64,000 nucleotides of DNA from Salipaludibacillus agaradhaerens (GCF_002019735.1 NZ_KV917378.1:3932869-3996868); one strand, 5' to 3'; counted from the first letter of the stretch, positions 17,923 to 27,515 are shown. Notes: generated by a model from the letters alone, not told the origin. Numbers and translations: made by a program.

Positions 17923-19029
17923 ATGAAAGAAATTCATTTAAAGCTTCAGGGAAAAATTAAACGTTTAACAAACAAAACTTTTAAATTTGATGAACGTGTT
18001 AGTGAAGGTTGGTTTTCAGCTGTTTATTTTTTAAAAACAAAAGAAATAGCTGAAAAATATAAACCAGATAACATCGTCACGATGCAATTCTTTCAGAAAA
18101 AAAAGGCAGTTCTTTGTGGAACTGATGAAGTCATTGCGCTACTTGAAACATTCGCAGTGCATCCTGAAGAGCTGGAAATCCATTCACTTGAAGACGGCGA
18201 TAAAGTTGAGCCATTTGAAACAGTGATGACGATAACGGGTCCCTATCAATATTTTGGTTTTTTAGAAGGTGTTATAGACGGTATTTTTGCAAGGAGAACC
18301 TCTGTGGCTACTAACGTTTATGAAGTTGTTACAGCAGCAAAGTCAGCTGGGAAAGAAAAACCGATCATATTTATGGGTGATCGCGATGACCATTTTATGA
18401 TGCAATCAGGTGATGGTTATGCAGCGTATATCGGTGGTTCTAAAGCTCAAGCAACACATGCTATGAATGAATGGTGGGGGAAGCGAGGCATGGGTACGAT
18501 GCCTCACGCACTCATTCAGTTATTTGAAGGGGATTTAGTAGAAGCGACTAAAGCATACAAAGAGACTTACCCTGACGACAATTTATTAGCACTGGTAGAT
18601 TATAATAATGATGTCATTACAGATTCGCTGAAAGTAGCGAGAGAATTTGGTGATGAATTAGAAGGGGTTAGGCTTGATACCTCTAACCACTTAATTGATA
18701 AATACTTTACCCGACACCCGGAAGTTCTCGGCACATTTGACCCTAGAGGGGTCAATCCCACGTTATTATTCGCCCTTCGTGAGGCGCTAGATAATGAAGG
18801 ATTTCAACATGTGAAGATTGTGGCCTCTGGGGGATTTGATGCTGAACGAATTGAACGGTATGAACGTATGGGAGCACCTGTAGATATGTATGGTGTGGGG
18901 AATAGTCTACTTAAAATTCACATTGGGTTCACAGGGGACAATGTGAAACTAAATGGTGATCATCAAGCTAAGGAAGGTCGCCGTTTCCGGGAAAATCCTC
19001 GTTTAAACCGTATTACATTTGGTCAATGA
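17923..19029 (+). CDS. pncB: Nicotinate phosphoribosyltransferase, short type
   Basis: A 368-residue enzyme that joins nicotinate to PRPP to make nicotinate mononucleotide in the NAD salvage pathway. The conserved EGVIDGIFARRTSVATN region, the ribose-phosphate loop RLDTSNH near residue 246 and the phosphate-binding VASGGFDAERIERY region near 304 are visible. It is shorter than the YueK-type enzyme of B. subtilis (about 490 residues); it belongs to the shorter class found in many Bacilli at this position. The ribosome site is an imperfect CAAGGAGA. A strong terminator follows. The plus-strand repeat copy A begins 170 bp after the stop. Confidence 0.88.
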   Translation: MKEIHLKLQGKIKRLTNKTFKFDERVSEGWFSAVYFLKTKEIAEKYKPDNIVTMQFFQKKKAVLCGTDEVIALLETFAVHPEELEIHSLEDGDKVEPFETVMTITGPYQYFGFLEGVIDGIFARRTSVATNVYEVVTAAKSAGKEKPIIFMGDRDDHFMMQSGDGYAAYIGGSKAQATHAMNEWWGKRGMGTMPHALIQLFEGDLVEATKAYKETYPDDNLLALVDYNNDVITDSLKVAREFGDELEGVRLDTSNHLIDKYFTRHPEVLGTFDPRGVNPTLLFALREALDNEGFQHVKIVASGGFDAERIERYERMGAPVDMYGVGNSLLKIHIGFTGDNVKLNGDHQAKEGRRFRENPRLNRITFGQ

Positions 19030-19083
19030 AATAAGTAGTTCGTAACTTATGAATGATGATCAAATAGTGCTGTAAGGGAACAT

Positions 19084-19121
19084 AAAAGCTGTTCATTGTG
19101 GATGAATGAACAGCTTTTTCT
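19084..19121 (+). terminator. Terminator after pncB
   Basis: AAAAGCTGTTCATT (19084-19097) pairs with AATGAACAGCTTTT (19105-19118), followed by TC. Confidence 0.85.
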
Positions 19122-19202
19122 TAACGGATAAATTCAGATAAGCTGATGCTTACCTCAATAAAATGAGTGTTATTTTTGATATAATATTTCTAAAGAGGTA
19201 TG

Positions 19203-19360
19203 TTTATCACAGAGAACCGTCTGTAAATCTCCCTGCTCCAAACTCAAGCGGAGAGCGACATTATTTAGATGGGTTCTAACGGCCAGTAAAGTTCTGATTC
19301 GCTCATCTACCAATCAGTGGGCGTGAAACGGAAACACCCACTGATTGAAGATCGTTTTAT
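19203..19360 (+). repeat. Dispersed intergenic repeat, copy A
   Basis: Begins TTTATCACAGAGAACCGTC, contains GGAGAGCGACATTATTTAG, and ends CACCCACTGATTGAAG plus CGTTTTAT. A terminal hairpin CAATCAGTGGG/CCCACTGATTG is perfect in this copy. It lies between the pncB terminator and the next plus-strand gene. Confidence 0.85.
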
Positions 19361-19554
19361 TATGCAATTACTATGTCAACTTTCAAACTAGCACCTGTTC
19401 ATCTAAAGGAACTGAGGCATTGTCAGAAGGAAAATAGCAGCATTATTAATGCGGAAAATGATAGTTCCTGAAAATGGTGTGAAGCGGGTGATACGTTGTG
19501 TCACTTATGCTTTACTTAATAAATAAGTTTTACTTCTCAAAGGGGTTATTGGAG

Positions 19555-20223
19555 ATGAACGGCAGAAGAGCGGAATTTTTAATCGATCTTCAAAAAATAA
19601 AAGCGCAAAAACAAAAAAAAATAAATGATATTTTTGCGGATTTATATGAATGGATGTTTATTTATCTTCAAACGGAAACGAATCTTCGGGAAAAGGTCCG
19701 TGCCAAACAATTATTTAGACATAAACTCGACCTGAATAAAGAAGAAGTATTAGATAATGATTTACAAGTCCATTTAGAACATTGGCTATTATTAGATTAT
19801 GTAACGGTCGCAGGCTCCAGGCTGTTTGATATATTCGTACGAACCAAACAAGAAAAAATGTCTAAAGAGATGCTCGAGCTTAGTGGTATTTTAATGCTTG
19901 TGCATTTTGAACCTGTGAAAGTGATCGATGTGGAAAAAGAAGTGGTCACGTACGATACATTATTCGGTGATAATACAGATCTTTTTCAGGCTTCCCCATT
20001 TCTTTTTAGTGTGGATGTGAGACCTGAACAATTAGCGCTCATACGTACCGCAACGATTGGATTTGAAAGAAAAATAATTGGTCCATCCATTGTTATAGAT
20101 CCTTCTTTTGAATCGGAAGTAGCGGGTATATTTAAAGATGTACATGATCAAGGATACCATGTTTGGCGCCGATACTTTAAAGAATATGGTATTGACATGC
20201 TAAAATATAGAAAAAAAACGTAA
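19555..20223 (+). CDS. Protein of unknown function before murC
   Basis: A 222-residue soluble protein. I choose the ATG at 19555 (MNGRRAEFL), with AAAGGGG 9 bp upstream; the frame extends to a GTG at 19498 with a poorer site. It is rich in Lys, Leu and aromatic residues, with long predicted helices in the first half (KIKAQKQKKINDIFADLYEW) and a beta-rich second half. No signal peptide, membrane segment or known motif. B. subtilis has no gene at this position between ytpS and murC. I do not recognise the family. Base composition and codon use look like those of the neighbours. Confidence 0.75.
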   Translation: MNGRRAEFLIDLQKIKAQKQKKINDIFADLYEWMFIYLQTETNLREKVRAKQLFRHKLDLNKEEVLDNDLQVHLEHWLLLDYVTVAGSRLFDIFVRTKQEKMSKEMLELSGILMLVHFEPVKVIDVEKEVVTYDTLFGDNTDLFQASPFLFSVDVRPEQLALIRTATIGFERKIIGPSIVIDPSFESEVAGIFKDVHDQGYHVWRRYFKEYGIDMLKYRKKT

Positions 20224-20387
20224 ACATCATAAAAATAACAATGAAATAGGTTATAATCACATATACTTAAATTAAAGTCTCTCTTTATTAACTAAAAGAG
20301 TACCTTTACTTCACAATAAGCATCTATTGAAGCAAGATCCTGTTAAATTATCAAGACCATTGCGTCATGGTGAGCCGCTTTTTTTTC
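20224..20387. other. Intergenic stretch before the murC promoter
   Basis: AT-rich, no gene. A short hairpin ACCAT/ATGGT (about 20356-20371) and a T run near 20380 could end read-through from the unknown gene upstream. Confidence 0.35.
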
Positions 20388-20396
20388 TGCTATAAT
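20388..20396 (+). promoter_or_regulatory. Probable extended -10 promoter of murC
   Basis: TGCTATAAT is a perfect TGnTATAAT extended -10 element. The -35 position is poor, as is common for this promoter type. It implies a 5' untranslated region of about 150 nt. Confidence 0.55.
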
Positions 20397-20555
20397 AGTG
20401 TAGCGTCCAAGGGGAAAAAATAGGATAATAAACCTTAAATATGTTTATGACCAAATCTAAATCTTGTTGTGACTAACTTTTTTTATAAATAAATATGATT
20501 TGAAAAAAGCGCATTAAAATTAGTCGTACTTTAATTAAATCGTGGAGGTTCAACG

Positions 20556-21866
20556 ATGACAGCATATCATTTTATTGGAATAAAAGGCTCTGGCATGAGT
20601 GCGTTGGCACAAATATTATCTGACATGAAACATCATGTCCAAGGGTCAGATGTCAACAAAATCTTCTTTACACAAAAACCTTTAGAGAGTAAAGGGATTC
20701 CAATATATCCTTTTGAGAAAGCGAATATTCATGAAGAGCAAACGATTATTGCTTCTCCAGCCTATAACGACGAGAATGCTGAAATACAGGCAGCAAAAGA
20801 AAAAAACATGAAAATTCATTACTATCCACACTTTTTAGGGGAATTTATTCAAAACTTTACAAGTGTTGCAGTTACAGGTTCGCACGGAAAAACATCGACA
20901 ACGGGACTGCTTTCCCATGTGATAGGTGAAGCTCGCCCTACATCCTATTTAATAGGTGATGGGACAGGGAAAGGTGAAGAAAACAGTGAGTATTTTGTTT
21001 TTGAAGCCTGTGAGTATCGAAGACATTTTTTAAATTATCATCCTGACTATGCGATTATGACAAATATTGACTTTGATCATCCTGACTATTTTAAAAATGT
21101 TGAGGATGTTTTTGAGGCGTTTCAAAGCATGGCTATGCAAGTTAAGAAAGCATTGATTGCATGTGGTGACGACGTATATTTACAACGTCTCAATGCCCAA
21201 GTGCCAGTACTATATTATGGATTAACCGAAGATAATGATTTTTATGCCAAGGATATTCAGTCAGATGCTGAAGGGACTCATTTTGATGTTTATGTTCGTA
21301 GTTCCTTTTATGGGTCATTTTCGATTCCAGGATATGGGGATCATAATGTGTTGAATGCTTTAGCTGTCATTACTCTCTGTGATTACGAAAATATTGAGCT
21401 GGCTACTGTCCAGAAACAGTTAAAAACATTTCAAGGGGTAAAACGTCGTTTTAGTGAAAAAGAGCTGGGAAATCAAATCCTCATTGATGATTATGCCCAT
21501 CATCCAACTGAAATTTCAGCCACAATAGAAGCTGCGCATAAAAAATATCCTGAGAAGGAAGTTGTGGCTGTTTTTCAACCTCATACTTTTTCTCGAACGC
21601 AAGCATTTCTTGATGAGTTTGCGTCTAGTTTATCGGCGGCTGATCGTGTTTATTTATGTGATATTTTCTCATCTGCTCGTGAAAATAATGGGGAATTAAC
21701 TATTCACGATCTACAAGATAAAATTTCAGGCTGTGAGATTATTCATGAAGAAAAAACAGATGTCTTGCAGACACATGAAAACAGTGTCATTATTTTTATG
21801 GGAGCTGGAGATGTACAAAAATTCCAGAAGGCATACGAACAAACGTTAGAAAAACGAGTGAAATAG
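20556..21866 (+). CDS. murC: UDP-N-acetylmuramate--L-alanine ligase MurC
   Basis: A 436-residue Mur ligase that adds L-alanine to UDP-MurNAc with ATP, the first amino-acid step of peptidoglycan precursor synthesis in the cytosol. The N-terminal Rossmann motif is [14 protein letters not shown], the ATP loop [13 protein letters not shown] lies near residue 108, and the C-terminal domain has the conserved [10 protein letters not shown]. The ribosome site GTGGAGG precedes the ATG. Gene order sftA...murC...ytxGHJ is as in B. subtilis, with extra genes on both sides here. Confidence 0.95.
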   Translation: MTAYHFIGIKGSGMSALAQILSDMKHHVQGSDVNKIFFTQKPLESKGIPIYPFEKANIHEEQTIIASPAYNDENAEIQAAKEKNMKIHYYPHFLGEFIQNFTSVAVTGSHGKTSTTGLLSHVIGEARPTSYLIGDGTGKGEENSEYFVFEACEYRRHFLNYHPDYAIMTNIDFDHPDYFKNVEDVFEAFQSMAMQVKKALIACGDDVYLQRLNAQVPVLYYGLTEDNDFYAKDIQSDAEGTHFDVYVRSSFYGSFSIPGYGDHNVLNALAVITLCDYENIELATVQKQLKTFQGVKRRFSEKELGNQILIDDYAHHPTEISATIEAAHKKYPEKEVVAVFQPHTFSRTQAFLDEFASSLSAADRVYLCDIFSSARENNGELTIHDLQDKISGCEIIHEEKTDVLQTHENSVIIFMGAGDVQKFQKAYEQTLEKRVK

Positions 21867-21875
21867 GGGAAGGTC

Positions 21876-21912
21876 AAAAAATCTGTTGTGAATGAACACA
21901 ACAGATTTTTTA
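21876..21912. terminator. Terminator between murC and the M29 aminopeptidase
   Basis: AAAAAATCTGTTGTG (21876-21890) pairs with CACAACAGATTTTTT (21897-21911). T runs on both strands make it bidirectional for these convergent genes. Confidence 0.9.
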
Positions 21913-21960
21913 TAATTAAAACAAACGAGGATTATTAAATAATACGAAAGTAATAGACTT

Positions 21961-23076
21961 TTACTTTAAGTTTTCTGGATTTAACTCTTGTAAGTCCTCT
22001 GTAACAAAGCGCCCATCTTTACGGATCAATTCACCATCAAAATAAATGCTTCCACCACCATATTCAGGTCGCTGAATCGTGACAATATCCCAATGGATAG
22101 CTGAATCATTGTGGTTATAAGCATTGTCGTATGCTTGTCCAGGGGTGAAGTGAAAGCTACCATCGATTTTTTCATCAAATAAAATGTCTTGCATCGGGTG
22201 TAAAATATAAGGGTTCACTCCGATGGCGAATTCACCAATATAACGTGCTCCTTCATCTGTGTTTAAGATATCATTAATTTTTTTAGGGTGATTAGATGTG
22301 GCTTCAATTATTTTACCTTGCTCAAATGTGAATGAGATATTTTCAAATGTCGTACCTTGATAAGGCGATGCTGTATTATACGTAATGGTACCATTTACAG
22401 AATCCTTGACAGGGGCTGTATAAACTTCTCCGTCTGGTATATTTAATTTACCCGCACACTTTATAGCTGGCATCTCTTTTATAGAAAAATGTAAGTCTGT
22501 GCCTTCACCTGTAATATGTACGTGATCTGTACGAGTCATTCGTTTCACGAGGGAGTCCATTGCTTTATCCATTTTGGCGTAATCCAAATTACATACATTA
22601 AAATAAAAATCCTCGAAACCTTCTGTACTCATCTGCGCTAATTGGGCCATAGAATGACTAGGATAGCGAAGGACAACCCATTTGGTATGCGGTACTCTAA
22701 TTTTTCTATGGACCTCTGTTCCGACTGTTTGCTCGTGAAGGCTCATCTTTTCTGATGGGACATCGGATAATTCGTTTATATTGTTTCCAGCCCTTAAGCC
22801 GATGTATGCATCCATCTGTTTCATGACGTAAGATTCAAAATCAGCAGTCATCTTTTGCTGGATATTTGAAGCACCTTTAATCAAGTAGCGGTTTATTTCA
22901 TGCTCTTTCAGGGAAACGAAAGGAATAGCTTCGGCGGCGTAAGCCTCTTCCACAAGGGCTTGAACTAATTCTTTTTGCACGCCAAAATTTTCGATAAGGA
23001 TTTTTTCTCCTTTCTGTAAATTGATTGAGTAACGAATAAGATTTTTTGCTAAAGTTGTTATACGAGGATCTCGCAT
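21961..23076 (-). CDS. M29-family metal-dependent aminopeptidase
   Basis: A 371-residue cytoplasmic aminopeptidase of the AmpS/PepS (M29) family. Metal ligands lie in the C-terminal half: NIPDGEVYTAP (Glu), IGEFAIGVNP (Glu), SFHFTPGQAYD (His) and NHNDSAIHWDIV (His, Asp). The start has an excellent AAAGGAGG site. Such enzymes release N-terminal residues from small peptides. The gene is inserted between murC and ytxG, which are neighbours in B. subtilis, and is transcribed against murC. Confidence 0.88.
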   Translation of the reverse strand: MRDPRITTLAKNLIRYSINLQKGEKILIENFGVQKELVQALVEEAYAAEAIPFVSLKEHEINRYLIKGASNIQQKMTADFESYVMKQMDAYIGLRAGNNINELSDVPSEKMSLHEQTVGTEVHRKIRVPHTKWVVLRYPSHSMAQLAQMSTEGFEDFYFNVCNLDYAKMDKAMDSLVKRMTRTDHVHITGEGTDLHFSIKEMPAIKCAGKLNIPDGEVYTAPVKDSVNGTITYNTASPYQGTTFENISFTFEQGKIIEATSNHPKKINDILNTDEGARYIGEFAIGVNPYILHPMQDILFDEKIDGSFHFTPGQAYDNAYNHNDSAIHWDIVTIQRPEYGGGSIYFDGELIRKDGRFVTEDLQELNPENLK

Positions 23077-23256
23077 GTTTGGCCTCCTTTAAAAGTGAAA
23101 TGATCATTACCCTTCTATTTTACACGGATGATAAAAAAGAAGCGAGAAACGTAACGGAGGGAAGGTTCGTTTTATTAGGAAGGTGACCTGATCTTGTGGA
23201 GGTATGACAGTTTACGGTACAATGAAGAAAAACGGCATAATTGGGAGGTGTCAGAC

Positions 23257-23715
23257 ATGGAATGGTTAATGAGTGTAAGTGTAGCGGTCATTGCTGTGGC
23301 ATTTGTGTTATTTGTTATTTATTCAATTAGCATCTTCATCTCGATAAAAAAAACAATGGTGAATATCTATGCAACTGTTGAAGATTTAAAAGGGGAGATG
23401 GAAGGTGTTAAGAAAGAAACTGAACAATTATTACATAAAACAAATCGTCTAGCTGATGATATACAACATAAGTCAAATTCGTTGAATAGTGTGTTTGATG
23501 CAGCAGAAGACTTGGGGCAAACTTTTCAACACGTCAATCAATCAGTTAAAAAAGTATCCTATGCTGTTTCTAAGCAAGCAGATGAACAATCTGAACAGGT
23601 CGCGCAAGCTGTCAAATGGGGAAATGTCATATTAGAGTTTTGGTCAAAATGGCAGGCTAAGAAAGCGGAGAAAGCAGCAAAAGCAGAGAGCACTGTTACC
23701 TCACGTGGTGAATAA
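23257..23715 (+). CDS. ytxG: YtxG, DUF948 membrane protein
   Basis: A 152-residue protein with one N-terminal membrane segment (VAVIAVAFVLFVIYSISIFI) and a long coiled-coil-like cytoplasmic tail ending in Ala/Lys-rich sequence. This is the DUF948 layout. The start is ATG 23257 behind GGGAGGTG; a longer frame to GTG/ATG 23194 lacks a good site. It is the first gene of ytxGHJ, a general-stress unit in B. subtilis; the next gene starts 25 bp downstream. Confidence 0.85.
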   Translation: MEWLMSVSVAVIAVAFVLFVIYSISIFISIKKTMVNIYATVEDLKGEMEGVKKETEQLLHKTNRLADDIQHKSNSLNSVFDAAEDLGQTFQHVNQSVKKVSYAVSKQADEQSEQVAQAVKWGNVILEFWSKWQAKKAEKAAKAESTVTSRGE

Positions 23716-23740
23716 GGAATAATATGAGGGAGGAATTATT

Positions 23741-24205
23741 ATGAGTGATAAAATGAACACAAAAGATTTTTTAATTGGTACTTTAATAGGTGGGATTGTT
23801 GGTGCTTCAGCAGCATTTTTATTTGCCCCTAAATCAGGGAGAGAATTACGTCAAGATATTAATGAGCAAGCAAGAGCCGCTAAGGATAAAACATCTGACT
23901 GGACCAATCAGGCAGTTGAGAAAGGAAGCACAATGGCTTCAACAGCTGCAAGAAGTGTGACAGATCAATCAACACAACTTATTGATAAAGTGAAAAAATT
24001 AGCGCTGTCTGTTAGAAAAGATATGCAGACTTTATCTGAATCAGCTGACTACTTAGCGGATGATTTGAATGGTATCAGCGAGGATATTGCTGCTTCTGTT
24101 AGACAAGAAGTAGAAGATTTACAACGCTCTGTTGAACAACTTGTTAAAGAAGTGGAGCAAAAAGAGCAGGAAAAGAAAGCAAAGCAAGATGGGCAACAGC
24201 ATTAA
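23741..24205 (+). CDS. ytxH: YtxH-like general stress protein
   Basis: A 154-residue protein with the YtxH signature: a Gly-rich membrane segment (FLIGTLIGGIVGASAAFLFAP) followed by KSGRELRQDI and a long amphipathic helical tail rich in Asp, Lys and Gln. The ribosome site AGGGAGGAA is good. It lies between ytxG and ytxJ, with 25 and 17 bp spacing to the chosen starts. The role in stress is known only by regulation in B. subtilis. Confidence 0.9.
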   Translation: MSDKMNTKDFLIGTLIGGIVGASAAFLFAPKSGRELRQDINEQARAAKDKTSDWTNQAVEKGSTMASTAARSVTDQSTQLIDKVKKLALSVRKDMQTLSESADYLADDLNGISEDIAASVRQEVEDLQRSVEQLVKEVEQKEQEKKAKQDGQQH

Positions 24206-24222
24206 GGAGGATGACGCCAGCG

Positions 24223-24552
24223 ATGAATAAATTGACTGATAGCACTGAACTTACACAATTACTTACAAATGAAGAGACGTTTTTCTTGCTGAAAAACAGC
24301 ACGACATGCCCGGTTAGCAGTGATGCTTTTCAAGAGATGGAAACGTACGCTAAAGCAAATGAGACACTTCCTGTTTTTTATTTAAACGTACAGGAGTTGC
24401 GTGATGTCTCAAATAAAGTAGCTGAGGATTTCGGTATTAAGCATGAATCCCCGCAACTCATTTTATTTAAACAAGGCAAGGCTGTATGGAATACGTCTCA
24501 TTGGAATGTGACAGGTAAGAATGCTGAAGAAGCAGTGGCTGAATTTAGCTGA
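24223..24552 (+). CDS. ytxJ: YtxJ, bacilliredoxin-like monothiol protein
   Basis: A 109-residue thioredoxin-fold protein of the YtxJ family, linked to bacillithiol redox chemistry. The single active cysteine sits in NSTTCPVSSDAF, and the cis-Pro region reads KHESPQLILFKQG. I choose ATG 24223; the ATG at 24211 touches the AAGGAGG site and cannot use it. A terminator follows. Last gene of the ytxGHJ unit. Confidence 0.88.
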   Translation: MNKLTDSTELTQLLTNEETFFLLKNSTTCPVSSDAFQEMETYAKANETLPVFYLNVQELRDVSNKVAEDFGIKHESPQLILFKQGKAVWNTSHWNVTGKNAEEAVAEFS

Positions 24553-24671
24553 ACCATTAGTATTCGAATTCATCAATTAACTGGGGATAAGGCATGCCTT
24601 CCAAGTTGACCGAGAGTGACATTCTTACAGAACAATTAACAAAGTAGTAATTATGGCTGTAAATCCATTAC

Positions 24672-24710
24672 AAAAATGACCTCAATCTTGAACGGATGAG
24701 GTCATTTTTA
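24672..24710 (+). terminator. Terminator after ytxJ
   Basis: AAAAATGACCTCA (24672-24684) pairs perfectly with TGAGGTCATTTTT (24697-24709). Confidence 0.85.
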
Positions 24711-24725
24711 CGTATTTTGACGTAC

Positions 24726-24862
24726 AATTATCACAGATAACCGTCAGGAAAGAGGAGAGCGACATTTATTTAGGCGGGAGCTAACAGCCGCTCATGTCCT
24801 GAATCACTCAACTAGCATCAGTTGGGGAAGCAAAAAATGCCACTGATTAAAGCTTAGCTTTA
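24726..24862 (+). repeat. Dispersed intergenic repeat, copy B
   Basis: Begins ATTATCACAGATAACCGTC, contains GAGGAGAGCGACATTTATTT and GGCGGGAGCTAA, and ends CCACTGATTAAAGC plus TTAGCTTTAT. It stops exactly at the stop codon of the convergent FtsA-like gene (24863). Confidence 0.85.
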
Positions 24863-27028
24863 TTAAGCATCAACCCATTTTAATTGTAAAACATCACCAT
24901 GATGAATCTCGCTAGAGAATGAGGTTTCTTCATCGTTTCTTAAAATAACGGGTTTTTTCCGTTCTTCTTTTTCGGGGCGTTGTATCTTCACTTTAGTGAA
25001 CACATCTTGGAAAATAAAAGGCGTTACAGTCTTTTTTTTAATCTCCAAAGAGTCCCCGTGCTTTATTTTGGAATCAACGGTCACTTTATCTTTATTAATG
25101 TAACAGTCATATAGCTCTTTCTCGAGATAAACGGGTTTCCCATTAAATGTGACGATGAGCTCTCTAGTGACTGTATCGTAATTATGAGATAATACATCTT
25201 TTATTGTAGGTGGAGCGTCGTCTTTTTTTACGATATCTAATCGATCACCCTGCTGAATAGGAGCTTTTAGTGAGACACTTTTACCGTTAAGGAGAAGTGC
25301 TGATTCAGTTGTTTCAAAAGACATAGGCTGTCCATTAAGTGTTACTTTCATGCGCTGTGATATGACTTGTTCTCTAGCTATATGAAGGAGAGGCAAGACG
25401 TCCTCAACCGTTTCAGGGAGTTGACAGACAATCGTATCGCGGTCTTTCAATGATGCATTAAAGGCTGTCTCTTCTCCATTTTTAATTAACCGAGGTGAAA
25501 GGCGCTTTTCCTCCCCATTAAATATGATAGTCAGTTCAGGAGGTTGATCTACAACATCTTGAATAGTTGCTGAAGCATCTTGGCCATTTGACCCTCTTTC
25601 TACTTCAATATGATCGCCATGAATTAATGGCGCATCAAGTTCAGTTGGAACGCCGTTCTTTTTTAATAGTGGTGGTGTACCATGCATGCCAGGAATCGAT
25701 ACAACTCGGCCGTTTACTTTTACCATGATGGCCATTCCCGGTTTACCATAAAGCTTTGGTAATTCAAGCCCGCTAGATAGGAGTCCGTCTCCTACTGTCA
25801 GCTTTTTAATATCGAATAAACGCACGCTTTCATCGTTCACTTGAATACTAATGTATTCTACTGGACTTTCTTTTGCTGCAATGGCAATACCAATAGGCGT
25901 GACAAGCTCTGGTGTTGCATCATATTCTTTTTCAAACGTGAGCTTTTTAATAGCATCAATCCCCCTAATGGCCACACGGTTTTCAGGAAGTTCCAGTCGC
26001 TCAGCAATCTTCTCTGGTAAATGAGGTGTCATACTACCTCCTCCAACAAGCATGACAGCCTTTGGTGCTTTACCGTTTAGCTTTAAGACTTCCCTTGCTA
26101 TTTGATCGGCTAAATGATTGATAGCACCTTCAATGGGCTTAATAATCTCGTCACGAGAGAATGATGTTTCTAGCCCTAAAATATCGGTCATCATTAACTC
26201 ATCGTGACTAGATAGCTGTCGCTTAATATTTTCCGCATCAGGGAAGTCTAATAAAAAGTGATCACTCAAGGCTTCTGTAATTTCGTCTCCAGCATTCGGG
26301 ACCATCCCATATGCTGTAACAGTACCTAAGTCAGTAATCGCAATGTCTGAGGTTCCCGCTCCTATATCTACTAAGGCGACATTAAGCCGTCTCATAGAGG
26401 AAGGAATAAGGACATTTATGGCTGCAATAGGTTCTAAAGTTAATGCTTCTAATTCAAGGTCGGCACGCTGCAATGCTGAAATTAAAGATTCTACAACAAC
26501 TTTAGGTAGAAAAGTTGCAATAACTTCAATTGATACCTTTTCTCCACGTTGGTCGAGTAAACTACCAATCACTTCACCATCTAAGCAGTAATTAATAACT
26601 GAGTAACCGACACAGTAATCATTTATTTTTTGCCTACTGTCAGCATTTTCATTAGCTAATTCAAATTGCGCTTTTTGGACAGCGCTTAATTCGAGATGGA
26701 GTAAGGAGGGCCGATCAAAAATTGGTTTTCCGAGTATGTCCCTTTCTACAAGTGCGCGCTTCGTCTTTAAAGAACGCCCAGCAGCTGCGACGCATACCTT
26801 TTTTAATTTACCATGGGTTGCTTCTAAATGTTCTTTCACCTGAAGAATTTTCTCTGATACAGCGAGAACATTATGTATTTGACCATCAAGCATGGATCGC
26901 TCATCATGTTCAATTGAGTAAACGTCTAAAACATGGTATCCTTGATCTCTTTTCTCAAGCATGAGGCCAACCACAGAACGGGTGCCAATATCGAGACCAA
27001 AAATAAGGTTAGATGAAGCCTCTTTCAT
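24863..27028 (-). CDS. FtsA-like actin-fold ATPase with a repeated C-terminal module
   Basis: A 721-residue cytoplasmic protein. Residues 8-390 follow the FtsA/PilM actin-like fold: phosphate-1 loop FGLDIGTRSVVGL (9-22), an SHS2-like insert around 90-195, phosphate-2 LVDIGAGTSDIAI (219-231) and the adenosine motif VMLVGGGSMTPHLP (325-338). From about 432 to the end are four to five copies of one 50-70 residue module (VxxNG ... NG ... IxxGDxhxh ... DV). The usual C-terminal membrane helix of FtsA is not seen. The start is ATG 27028 with GAGGTGA upstream. Related long FtsA-like proteins exist in other Bacilli, often annotated cell division protein FtsA; true ftsA lies with ftsZ elsewhere. The role is unknown, possibly a scaffold or filament linked to the envelope. 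Confidence 0.8.
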   Translation of the reverse strand: MKEASSNLIFGLDIGTRSVVGLMLEKRDQGYHVLDVYSIEHDERSMLDGQIHNVLAVSEKILQVKEHLEATHGKLKKVCVAAAGRSLKTKRALVERDILGKPIFDRPSLLHLELSAVQKAQFELANENADSRQKINDYCVGYSVINYCLDGEVIGSLLDQRGEKVSIEVIATFLPKVVVESLISALQRADLELEALTLEPIAAINVLIPSSMRRLNVALVDIGAGTSDIAITDLGTVTAYGMVPNAGDEITEALSDHFLLDFPDAENIKRQLSSHDELMMTDILGLETSFSRDEIIKPIEGAINHLADQIAREVLKLNGKAPKAVMLVGGGSMTPHLPEKIAERLELPENRVAIRGIDAIKKLTFEKEYDATPELVTPIGIAIAAKESPVEYISIQVNDESVRLFDIKKLTVGDGLLSSGLELPKLYGKPGMAIMVKVNGRVVSIPGMHGTPPLLKKNGVPTELDAPLIHGDHIEVERGSNGQDASATIQDVVDQPPELTIIFNGEEKRLSPRLIKNGEETAFNASLKDRDTIVCQLPETVEDVLPLLHIAREQVISQRMKVTLNGQPMSFETTESALLLNGKSVSLKAPIQQGDRLDIVKKDDAPPTIKDVLSHNYDTVTRELIVTFNGKPVYLEKELYDCYINKDKVTVDSKIKHGDSLEIKKKTVTPFIFQDVFTKVKIQRPEKEERKKPVILRNDEETSFSSEIHHGDVLQLKWVDA

Positions 27029-27515
27029 ATACAATTCACCTCGTATAAAATGATATGCTTTATTCATTAAAAATACTGATTGCAATTAAACAGCTTGGAC
27101 ATATAAAGCCTGAATAAGAGAAATAGCTCGTAAATAGTGATTGAACGATAGAAAATAGAAAATCGTTAGGCTTCCTCTTAAGAATAGTCGCTTATTGTCA
27201 ATTAATAAATGAGCATTTTACGCTTAATACTAATTAGGAATCAAATTGAGGGCTTATTTCAGTATAATGCGTTCGATTTATCACCATTACAATGAGTTTT
27301 TTGTGTAGTTAGTATAAGTATCATGCCAAAAATCTCATTATAAAATGACTTAAAAGGAAGTACCCTATCGTAAATAAGTAAATTAACTGTCTAAATGTCT
27401 CTCATTGTGTTATTTTTTATTATACATGAAATTGTTTAATGGTTGGTATAGCAACATTTTTTAACCTCACAATCACTTTAATGCTTAAAAGCGTTTAAGA
27501 ATTAAAGAAAAAGTG
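27029..27515. other. Intergenic stretch between the FtsA-like gene and aroG
   Basis: About 490 bp of AT-rich sequence between divergent genes. I see no gene, repeat-family copy or riboswitch. The minus-strand promoter must lie here but is not clear. Confidence 0.45.
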
